Source of the DNA: Ryuthela nishihirai
Taxonomy: Eukaryota; Arthropoda; Arachnida; Araneae; Heptathelidae
Assembly (NCBI GenBank): GCA_038380435.1
Contig: JAWZYU010000019.1
Coordinates: 24,701,801-24,765,800 of the forward strand
DNA length: 64,000 nt
Direction of reading: 5' to 3'
The position numbers and the translations under genes are program-made. Under the pieces are notes generated by a model. The model had not been told where the DNA came from. It did no database searches and saw only the letters and a program-made list of their open reading frames with translations. Position 1 is the stretch's first letter, and every line of letters begins with the position of its first letter. Shown piece after piece: positions 39,201 through 51,200 of this stretch.

Positions 39201-42200
39201 ATGGCAGTGTGATTCTTCTTTTTCTTTTCAAAAAAAAAATTATTATTTGTGGATTTTTTTTTCCCCAATTACATAAAGGACAGAGACAACCTAGAAACTT
39301 AATCAGGCATGTCCTAGTTTCTCATACATGATACAGACACATATACAAACATATAACCATGCCAACCTGGGACTTGAAACCAGAACCCAGCAGCCAGATG
39401 TGAGTCAACAAAATACTTCTGCACCATCAATGTGCAGTGGTACCAGGTTGGTATCTTTGACAATTAAAATAGTTTTTCTGATTACAGAATAGTAATTCTT
39501 TTAAGAAGTTCCATTGTGCAGGAATTCTGCTATCTGTTCAGATTGTCTTAATTCAGGCAGCCCATAAAATTATTTAATTAAAACAGATTTCTATTCAACA
39601 AAGTTCCATTCCTGTTTAAATAGGGGGTTGCTCAGTCAGTAGCATGCCAAGCTCATAATCTGCAGTTCTCAGGTTCGAGTCCCAGCTGGGTCAGCATTGA
39701 GATTTATCTCCGTAAAACTCCCAACCCTGCCCATGGCCAGTAGGAGACACCGATGGGCTTGGAAAGGCTGCCATCCATTGGATGGGATGTAAAGCCGTGG
39801 CCCCGTGTGCGAGAGAGCCATATCCTGTTCACGTTAAAGAACATGCTGGATGGCCTTGATGGGAGACTACCATCTGTCTCCCAACAGCTGTTCCAGTGGT
39901 CCCCAAACTTCTCTGAGCCTTCAGGGTCCTTGTGACCTGGCCATTTAGCCCACTGTGTGCAAAAAAGTGCCACTCAGAGACAAAACAACCAACCAACCTG
40001 TTTAAATAGCTTCCCTCCATCACAGTAAGTTCAAAATTTTTATGAAAAACAGTTTAAATTGCTTGATTTTATAGTATTGTGATGAGGAATTTTTTTATAT
40101 TTTAATTTTCTTCTCTATTTTCTAAAATATTTAATTTCTTATTCTTAATAAAAATAAATCTACTTACCTTTATATGGTCCTTGGGTAATTTTTATGGTTT
40201 GTCCTATAAGATCATTATCTCTTCGTCCTCTTCCTCTTCCCATACCTCCACCACCTGCTCCTGCTCCTGCCCCTGCCCCTCCTCCTGCTGCTGGAAATCC
40301 AGGAGACTTGCCACCTCCAGAAGGATGTATAGGACTTGATATTCGTGGAGACATTGGGCTATACCCACCTGTAATTGGGCCTGGTGATGGCTGGAACATT
40401 AAAATTTATGTAATTTACACACTGTTAAATATGATGTGTTTCATAACAGAATTCTAGAAATGATCTTTTTAATTTTTTTGAAAATTAAATTTCAAAATAT
40501 TAAAGAAGAGTTGATTTTTAAAGAGCTGTTCAATACACTTCTCATAAAAAAAAGCCCCACCCAGAAGAAGTAGAGCTATGTTTATTCAAATTAATATGGA
40601 AGTGTGGGACAGTGATATTTGTAAACAAAGGGGAAAAAAATTGTAATGCAAATCTGGCTATATTTAAAATGCAGTGGATGATACACATTCCATTATTTGT
40701 CAAGAAGGATGCCATTGGAGAAAAGTGGTCAGTGTAGATTAAAGAAACCGAACCTGACCTTTAAATCTGGGTACCATCAAAGGGTAATGCTATTTGAACA
40801 TATATCATAGACAGATGTTTAATTAGCTCAGAGAGGATGAACTATAGGTGAAGCAGGATGATCTATGCAACCAATTACAATGAATTTGGGACCTGATGTG
40901 AGAATAGCTAGCAGCAATGACACAGGAAGGTATTTCATGTCACTTTTCAGGATCAGGTCATCCTCAAGAGACTACAGATCAGCAGATTCACCAGATGGCT
41001 ATCAATGCAAGAAATGAATCTGCCTGACAGATCCAGTGACAGAACAATTGATGGGGCACCACTGGTATATGTCACTATCATTCATCAATACCTGAATGAA
41101 GCTGGTACATGAGGGAGCCGACATCTTGTGTGCATACAGCTCACACGAAGTCACATACATACCTGATTGCAGTGGTGCAATGAACAAGTTGAATGATATA
41201 ACGAATGGTGATATATTGTTTTCAGTGATGAGGCCAGCATCTGTCTGGGACAAAATGATAGCCATACTTACATATGGTGATGTACAAGCAAAATAGTTTC
41301 CACTTGTGTGTCATTGAGCATTGTAAGGCTTTATAAGCCTTTGATGAAGGAAGAAAATATTTATTCTCGCATTATAAAGGAAGTTTATCTTATCCATCGT
41401 TTAACTTACTGTTCACATGATCGTCTTTGTCCATTAAATGAAATATTTTTGTTGTGTGCTTGGCAGCCAAGCACAACTAAACAAGGAGTAACCAATGTCA
41501 TTCTCATTCCATTTACATCATGTAAAGGGCAGTTTCATTATATTACAGCAACAATGACAATACAGATGTAAAAGATACCAACAATTGGATGCTGGTTTGT
41601 TTTACCTCTAAGTTGCACCTTTTTGCACACAATGAGCTAAGTTGCCAGGTCATAAAGCCTCAGGGCTCAGAGAAGGTTGGAGGATGGAAACCTCCATAGC
41701 TGTTATGAGACAGATTGTAGCCTCCTGTCAAGGCCATCCAGTGTTCTTTAATCTATAGGATATGGCTCCTATATACATGGGACCATGGCATTATGTCCCA
41801 TTTGATGCAAGGTGGCCTTACCAAGCCCATTCGTGTCCCTTTTCTCACTGAAGGCAGGGTAGGGATTAGCAGAGATAAATCTCAATGCTGGCACAGTTGT
41901 AACTTGAAACTGGGAACCATAGATTGTAAGTCTGGCACACTACTGACTGACCCAATCCCAGTCCCACCAACAAACCTGGGCCTGCCTTAAGATTTATTTC
42001 TTCAAAATTCCTGCCCTACCCTCAGTCAGTAGAGGATACCAATGGTCTCGGAAAGGCCACTCTGTCAGATGGGCCATAAAGCAGCGGCCTGTGTGTGAAC
42101 GAGCATACTCTGTACATGTTAAAGAACAGGCTGGATCTGTTTTCTAACAGCTATTTAGTGTGTCCCCTCCCCTCAAACTTCTCTAAGCCCTTGGGATCCT

Positions 42201-45200
42201 TGTGACCCCAAGGGCTCAGGTGTTGTGTGCAAAAGTGTGCATTTAGGTCCATTGTGTGCAAAAAAGCACAACTCGGAGGTAAAACAACCTAACACAACCA
42301 ACAATAGTGTACAGAACAGCTGCATAAACAAATCTCAATAAATTCAAGCTACAAAAAGGAGGTAAAAGCTTAAATTGAATTAAAATAGCAAGTAAAACAT
42401 AAAAATTAAAAAACAGTAAGAATAAATGATTAGATTACTGTGATGCCACCTCATTCACTTTTACTTTACCTTAACCAGTTTTGCTTAATTTACGTTATAT
42501 TTATCATTTTGGGGATTTTTATTTCATTTTTGGCATCACAGTGCTCGTTTCCAAGAGTTAGGAGTTACACATGCGCAACTCCGAACTTTCGATTGTCACC
42601 CGCTAAAGCGCGTGCACAAGGACACTCCCACTCTTGCGTCATAGATTGCACCGCTCGTCAATTTATGCGAATGTCTTTCCCGGCATGCAACCTGACACAT
42701 GCGGGCTTTGTACCTCTTGTTATAACCTGGTGACATGTTGTCACAGTAGCACAGAAGATAGTAGAGTAGAGAGAGTAGTAGAGCACAGCACAGTTTAGAG
42801 ATCAGTTTTAGCTTATTGAAGATGTTTGTAGTAAGAAATGATGTAGTATCTTCTTTATTGAAGTTTTGATGAGTGCTTTTTGGAAATAAATTGTTTGTTA
42901 TTTAAACCTTTTGAATCTTTACTAATGTTTTCTCTTGAGCAACGTTAATTGTTTTGATTAGAACTTGTATTTAAATTTTGACAATCATTTAATATTTTTG
43001 AATTCTTACTCATTAACACTCACTGGTATTTCGAACCCTAATTAAACTTTATTTTTTGGCAATTTGTTAATTATTGCCTAGCGCCCGACTCAGCTATCCG
43101 CAGTATGAAAATAATTGGATCAGACAAAGGGTCCAAACTTTAAAAGTAATTCATTTCTTTTGAGCGTTACATGACGACTAGCACACCAGACACCAGCAGC
43201 TGCTACAACAGATGAACTTTGTCTACGTATTGAAATTGAATGGACTGACATTCCCGAAACACACATCTCACGTCTCATCCTCTCAATGTCAGACCATGTA
43301 GCAGCAGTTATTGCCATTCGAGATGGCTACACAAGATACTGATTTCTTTGCATTCTACAAGTCTAACAAAGTTGTATTTTTAAGTATCTGATCCTTATAA
43401 CATACGCTATGTATTCACTAAATATGGCTTTGATATCTCTTGTCTTTCCTGGTGTTGCACTTTTAATGGCCAGCAGTGTATAAAAGTTGTCAAGATTTGC
43501 AACCCTAAGCCTAATCCACAGGAAGTAAAACTTAAATATGCACACAGCTTTCCATACATACCAGGTGTCTCAAATACCCTGGGAAATTTATTTTAAAAAA
43601 TATGATACTAAACTTATAACATATATAGCATTATTTATAATATAACACTTATAGTACAGAAAAGTAAAAAAAAATTAATAGTAAATGATTGGGATAAACT
43701 ACCTCTCACAGGGGGTGGGGGGTATAATATAGCTATCCCAGATCCTAAATATGAACTAGAAGGTAAAAATAATTACATAGGTAAGACATATTGTGCATAC
43801 GAACAACATATGCCAGAACAGAAGCTCAATATAAAAATAAAAACCCCAACATGGTTCTGATGCAAACTATAATAGATAAAAATATTAAATTAAATAATAT
43901 TAATAGCTCCCCCAACTAAGTTCAAACTGTAATATGCAGAAACTATTACAATCAATTTACAACACAGAGATTCCACCACTACCAGTGGCATGGAACCTCC
44001 TTGTGCACAAGCAGTCGCTGATACAGTGTAAGAGACTCGTATAAATAAGGCTAACATCAAACTGTACAGTTACCTGAGGAAGTCCCATGCAGGACAAGGG
44101 AGAAACATGTTAAAAAAAAATATGTTTTAGATTTTTAATTATTTTAAAAGTTTTTTAAAATACTGAATTCAGTTAAGAGTATATTTGAAGTTTTAAAAGT
44201 TCTTGAATGTGTGCCAAAGTGACAACTTGCTCGAAAGATAAGACAATTCTGCAGCCTATCTTCAAAAACCATGACCATGGATGCTAATAAATGCAAGATA
44301 TCTGACAGTATGGTCCATGATTTGCCAGCAGAAGATGAAACAGAAAGTAGCTGACAACAGCTTCAAACTGGTGAAAAAGCTTTAATGGCATTGACACAAA
44401 TAACAGCTTTAGTGATATTGAAAACATCATTAACCTGACAATGGAAATGCTGCAATGAAGGACTTACATCAGCTAGCAGCTGTCAATAAACACCAGAACT
44501 GGTAATGCTTTTTATTGGTCAACTTTGCAGGTAAAAATGACATTAAGTATATGGGGATAATATACGTGTAACAGCGATATTGCACATGAGGCAATAAACC
44601 CAGATTGAAGTGTGAGCTAAGATCGGCCACCTGAGGAATATTTTTAACTGTAATATATCCAATATCATGTAAAATTTATATGACATCTGAAACTTTATCG
44701 ATTTTTTTTTTATATAGTAACAGATTTGATTTTTGAAATCAATGTGGGAAACTTTGATTCCTTGTAGAAAAAATTTAGGGCCAATCACAATTTTCTGGGG
44801 AATTACAGAACTGCAAAATCTGTTATAGTACAAATTATTTCAAAAACGTTTGAGTGGCATGATATAATGACCACATGCAAATGTGGACACTGACATGCAG
44901 GCATGTGCACACACAGAATTATTGCTTTAATATAGTTCGCAGTTGCCAGAGAACTGTACAACATATCCAACTGCCAATTTTCACGCTTTTCCACACAACT
45001 TTTACTCCCCATAGCAGAATGACAGTAAAAAGCCTATTTTGGATTATTCTGAAAAGATTCCCATTGAAAAGAAAGACAAATGCTTGAATTGTGATACAAA
45101 ATAACAAGTGCTTGAAAACCATTTGAAGCTTGTCCACAAAATTCACCTAAATAAGCAACCTAAGCAAAAACAGCCCATACCTAAAATACAAAAAAAAAAC

Positions 45201-48200
45201 TGCTACATATTGTTCAACATGACAGTTTGGAGGATACAGTATATCTAATTTGGCTACAGTTGATAATATTTCGACAAGAGCAGGGCCAGATCTAAGGAAA
45301 GGGCCAAGGGGGACATCTCCCCCCACCTCCCTGAAAATGAAAATAACCAGAATGGAGGCAAAAAATTGTGAAACATATGCATGCTTTATGCATTTTTTCA
45401 TGAAAACTTTGAACAATCAATAAAATGGAGAGAAAATTTTATGCTGGAATGGTGATCTAGACTTTTGCCCCACCTCCCTCCTTTTTCTCCAGCTCAATCC
45501 AGCCTTTTGGTAACCCCTTTAGTTGTTTATTTATTTTTTCTTTCTTCCCATGTCAAGTGGTTACTGATCTAAGGGACCTGGGTTCGAGCCCTGAGTAAGA
45601 CATGGATGTATGTGTCATTTTTCTGCTGAGGTCCTGCCATCCTCTCAAATCTTCTACTTTGGCATAGAAACTGACAGGCTCGTGTCAGACCTCTGTGGCA
45701 GTATTTATTTTATTTATTTTTATTCTAGATTCAGGCCTGTATATGAGCAATATTTAATTCAAAATTTATTTTCATTATTTTCTAGCACCCATATATCAAA
45801 TGAATTCTTTACCAACTAACAAACAAATCCAGTGTCATGAAATTATTACATTACAATTTTGAAAACCGAAAGAATTAATTAAGACTGCAGAAGAAAACTT
45901 TTGTTATAAGTACAGCATAATCAACAATGTGTGGTTTGGTTGTTGAGGGTTTTATGGCATATTACTAGAGATGAGTTTAAGAAGATATTTGAATATGAAT
46001 ATATATATGAAGAAAATTATGAATGCTTTAACCTTGGTTTTGTACAAATTCATGGGTCATGTAATTCAATGATATTGTATGAACAATACATGATGGTTCA
46101 TCTATAATGCCATAATATGGCAGAAATCACCTAGCCAAATCAATCATTTGTTTGAAATAATGAATTCATTTATGAGTTCATGATTATTTTTATAGTAAAT
46201 GAGCATCGTACTATGTATATCAGTATATATAGTAGCATCAGTATATATATATATAGCATTATAGATTTACTCAAATCAATTGAAAATAGCAACTAGAATT
46301 GGAAAACAACAACAATATTATAGCTTAAATCAAATGCCTTGTTAATCTATCAAATGCTCCAACAAAAATTGTTTTGATTTTTGCTACAATCCTCATTAAT
46401 AGTCTCTAATGATTTTAGTGCATATTTACATGAAATGTCAAAAAAATTACATTCCTGATACTGAAATCTTGCTTGAAGCTGAATTAAATTCATATATTTG
46501 AGAGTCTATAAAAGAAATGATGAATGAATGCAATACATTAAAAGAAGAATTTACTATTTTCAAAACAGAAAGAGAACACCAAACCTAGAGTTACTATATG
46601 ATGCAATAAAAACAGCAAAGCCATTTTAACAAATATAGGGCAAATATTTTGTGTTTCAGCAAATTTGTGCACCAAGATTTGTCTTTCTGATCCAGTATTA
46701 TTTTCATTATTACTTAAATGAAAAGAAAAATAAGAAGATATTAAATTGTGAATTTTTATAGTAATTAATTGAATAAATAATACCTTTTTATTGGCTTGTC
46801 AGTGACTGAATTTTTCTAATTTTTTTTTTAGCCAGTTAGCAAATATTCATCATATATGAAAAAAATTTTATCTCATAACTATGGTAACTAAAAATCCAAA
46901 TATTTAGAAACTCTAGCAGGTAGCTGTTCCATCATACTGCCAACCAGCTTCACAGCTCACAGTAACAGCGGCAAAAGAAGGACAACAGCCAGCATATACA
47001 CAATCACTAATACAGGACTATAGACTACACAGAATTTGAAACAACTTGTGCTCCAGAAGATGGCTGTCTAGCAGCTGAGACAGTTGAGTATATATTTTTA
47101 TTACTTAATGAACTTCCCCATCCAACCCTTTGCATAAGATCTGAAATGTTAGGTTGTTTTACCACTGAGCAACACTTTTTTGTACACAATGGGCTAAGTT
47201 GATTCCTTGGGGGGGTCACAAAGACCCCCAAGGACTCTGAGAATGTTACGGGAAGGGGACCTAGTGGAGAGCTGTTAGGAGACAAATGGTAGCTCTCATC
47301 AAGGTCATCCAGCATGTTCTTTAAAATGCAAAGTGTATGGCTCTCCTGCATACAGGGCCAGACTTCAGGTCCCATCTGATAGATGACAGCTTTCCAGGTC
47401 AATAAGTGTTCCCTAATGATCAAGGGCAGTTTAGAGGAGATAAATCTCAACACTGGCACAGGTGGGACTCGAACTTTGGAAATGCAGATTATGTTTTTGA
47501 ATTTTTTTGAAAGAAGCTAACAACAGCTTCTTGGCATACTACCAACTGGTTCAAAGTTCAAGGTGTTGCAAGTTCATGGTGAAATTAGCCTTCAATGAGG
47601 GGCTCCCTACACCAGTCACAACAAGAGGGCGAGACAGTAGGGCAGAAGATACTACCTCAGCTATCTCTCGAAACTATTAACTATACTAATCTCATTAAAG
47701 AAAAAAGAACTAGACCTTGAAAAGGAGGCCAATGTTCTGAAAGAAATCAGTGACCAGTCGCATGCGAGTTCACTGCGGCTTCATATTCTGGTGGCTACCA
47801 AGAAGGGAGGTAATGGAATAGTTGGCAGTTCCAATAGCATGAAGCTCTCGGAACAAAACTTCTCTTTCAGCATTGTAGCAGGAGCAGTACATGAGATACA
47901 ATCTCAAGTGTGCTGCATGTGGCACAGTTAGGATTGTACACTCTACCGAGAATGTGAAGGATAGAATTGCTGTAAATAACACCAACTCTGAGAACAATGA
48001 AAAAGGGTGTCCTCAGATCTGCAGAGGATGCCGAGGTTAGGAGCAGTGAGAGAAGAGTCAACCAGGTACCTGAATGAGGAACAACTGGAGTTCCTCTGCC
48101 ACTGGGAAAAACAATACTGGCTCATCAACTGTGAGACAAAACTCTTGCAATCACTGAGAGGGGGAAATTAGTGATATACCTCTGATTCTCAAGTGCCTCC

Positions 48201-51200
48201 TTCACAGTGTGATAAGCAAGGTTATTGCCATATATTACTACATGGGAGGGATCCACTGGAAGTGGATTGCGATACCGGCAGGAGTGAGCTTGGAGCATGT
48301 CCCCATGATCTTCTGAATAAGGAAAGGATTGCAACTCTTGCTGTCTCTCTTCTGGAGGGCTTGCAGGGTTGACTTGGAGTCAAAGAGGATGACAAAGTTG
48401 CCACTTCCGAGGCTGTGGATGAAAGTTACAGCCTCAAGGATAGTGTGAAGCTTAGCACTGGTGGAGGAAGTGAGATGTGGAGACAAAAACTTCTGATGAT
48501 GTCAGTATCAGGGATGGCAAACGCAAGAGGCAGCACGTAGCCGATTTCTCCTGATCAACTGATTCATCAGTGTAGACCTCAGTATATCTCTCATATCGTG
48601 CAGTGAGCTCTCATAAGAGGTGGATAGAAGCCTGATGTCCACTGGATCTGAGTCGCTCTTTCAACTTAGAGAAGAAACATGACCTTGAACAAAAGATTAC
48701 TGTTCCTCCAGGGTGGAAGGTTCAGAAAGGGCTTATTGCCAGCAATAGAGCTAGCAGAGAGGACTGTCATAGAAGTCAGTAGCAGACACAGTGATGGCAA
48801 AGTTTGGCCTGTCTTGCAACTTCTTGAGTAGCTTGTGGGGCGGGGGTGGCTCAGTCGGTAGCACGCCAGGCTCGTAATCTGTAGTTCCCAGGTTCGAGTC
48901 CCAGCTGGGTCAGCTGGGACTCAAACCTGGGAACTACAGATTACGAGATTTATCTCCAAATTTCCCGCCCTGCCCACGGTCAGTAGGGGACACCGATGGG
49001 CTTGGAAAGGCTGCCGTCCGTCGGATGGGACGTTAAGCCATGGCCCCATGTGTGGGAGAGCTATACCCTGTGCACGTTAAAGAACACGCTGGATGGCCTT
49101 GACGGGAGGCTACCATCTGTCTCCCAACAGCTGTTCCAGTGGGTCCCCTCCCCCAACCTTCCCTGAGCCTTCGGGGTCCTTGTGACCTGGCCATTTAGCC
49201 CATGGTGTGCAAAAAAGTGCCGCTCAGAGGTAAAACAACCCAACCTGAGTAGCTTGTGGTTAAAGTGGAGGGAGTGGAGCCTTGAGAGATGACACAAAAT
49301 ATCTCTCTTCCAGTGCAGGCAGAAAGACATGTCAGCCTATGCAATAATAGATGCATTAGGTGTGTTAAGGCAGAGTCCAAGACATAGGTGCAGAGATATA
49401 GTGTGGATAGTGGCCAGCTTTACTCAGCAATGAAGCAGAAGCATTGCTCAGAAGGTGACCATTGTAGTTGACATGGAAGATGATCTAGTCCCAGTACAAG
49501 ACCAGGAGGGTTTTGCAGGAACTTCCCCAGTGGTACAACAACAACAGTGGTACAACAACAATAACACAAACTACTTCTCCAGCAAAGAAAGACAGTATAT
49601 TTCTCTGCACAGTGGCAACTATCCAAGATGCTGGATGTGAGATCCCCAAGTCAGCCTGTTGACCAGGATGACACCAAAGAACTTAAGCTGTTTGACAACC
49701 TTGATATGGTCTGGTCCAAGCATGATACCAGGAAGATGGGCGGAAGGTGTCTCTTCATGAGAACCAAGGCCACAGTCTTATTGGCGGAAAGAGTGAGGCT
49801 GAGGTTATCGAAGAACCAACCCCTCATTTGAATTTCATATCGAAGAACCAACTCCTCATTTTTATCGAAGAACCCTCCCCCCTCATTTGAAATGTGATAA
49901 CACTATGCCAGCATTGTCAAATAACATTGTCTATAATAAAAAAAAAGTAATATTAAGGGGACATCAACAATACAACATAGAACAAAATATAATAATTATG
50001 ACAAATGACACGAAAGAGCATGCAACTAATGAAAAGCAACACATCACAACTTCTAGAAGAAAATAATATAACCTCTGCCAACACCAAAACCAACCCAGCC
50101 TTTCCAACCTCTCCTGAAGACAAAGCAATTGCTTTAAAATTAGTAGATATTAATGCAAGCATGCAGACATTGATAGGTAGCAACAACTTCCTTCCCCCAG
50201 CCTATGGAAACAAATGCTGACCAGAAAACAGACAAAACCAGGATGCTGCTCACAAATAAGCACTTAACTTTATTTTCCATGTGCTGCATTTTTCCTTTAG
50301 TTCCATGCCAGACTACATCCATTTTAGCAAGGGTCAATGAGAAGATGAATCACTTTTGGTGAAACTTAGTGATGATGAAAAAGGAATACCACATGAACAA
50401 GGGGTGGCTCATAATCTGTAGTTCCAAGTTCTAGTTCCAGCTGGACCAGTGTTGAGATTTATCTCTGCAAAACTCCCTTCTGCCACAGTCAGTAGGGGGC
50501 ACCGATGGTCTTGGAAAGGCCGCAGTACATCAGATGGGAAGTACAGCCTTGGCCCTATGTGTGGGAGAATCATATATCCTGTGCACATTAAAGAACACGC
50601 TGGATGGCCTTGACAGGAGGCTACCATCTGTCTCCCAACAGCTATCCAACGAGTCCCCTCCCCCCAAACTTCTCAGAGACTTCGGTTTCCATCTGACCTG
50701 GCCATTTAGCTCAGAGTGTGCAAAAAAGGTGCTGCTCAGAGGTAATACATCCCAAATCATATGAACTATGACAATAGTGCATTACTTTTAGTAATGTTGC
50801 AAACTTTTGGAATAGTAGATTCTCATATGGACAAGACACTAATGTGAAACATGGCAGTTCACCTTTGAATCAATACTATATCATTGAAAAACTTTATGGA
50901 AGTGTTTTTAAATAATATGTGGTAATCATATCTGTATACTTTTATATATATCATCATAATAGTGTATACCTATGTACCAAATATCTATAATAATAAAAAA
51001 GAATATACATGTGTGTTGTGTCTGCAGTAACCATAATTCTTCATATAAGACTAGAGACCTGAAATTTTGGCAGGTGTTTAAGAATAGCATGATGATGTGC
51101 AGTGCCTTATATTAACTCAATTGGTGGTTAGAATCCAATATGAACTTGAAGGGTTAAAGCACTCATCTTGGAACTTTATCCAGACTTGGAGATTATGATT

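Larger units (their letters stand above)
24812..40167 (-). other. SPT5 intron (15.4 kb) between linker and KOW exons
   Basis: The largest intron. It contains tRNA-like multimers (25063-25760, 26290-26760), an old LINE (27000-28520), a SINE-A piece, a mariner-type MITE (28751-29361), a Tigger element (30209-32637), a LINE RT scrap (33342-33590), a worn SINE-B (33975-34190), a Tc1 element (37289-38790) and a SINE-B (39624-39996). The stretches 29370-30200, 32640-33340, 34200-37280 and 38800-39600 hold nothing I can name. A weak tRNA-like stretch occurs near 36380-36460. Confidence 0.8.

Noticed and set aside
40194..40457. Plus-strand proline/alanine-rich ORF of 87 residues
   Set aside because: It is the antisense shadow of the Gly/Ala linker exon of SPT5.
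43990..44110. Hammerhead-like CTGAGGA…GGGAGAAACATGTT
   Set aside because: Core words are present, but the sequence after the cut site is poly-A and cannot pair with the bases before CTGAGGA, so stem I is missing.
44217..45146. Possible coding region or element at 44.2-45.1 kb
   Set aside because: Several short ORFs on both strands, but no shared frame, motif, ends or duplicate was found.
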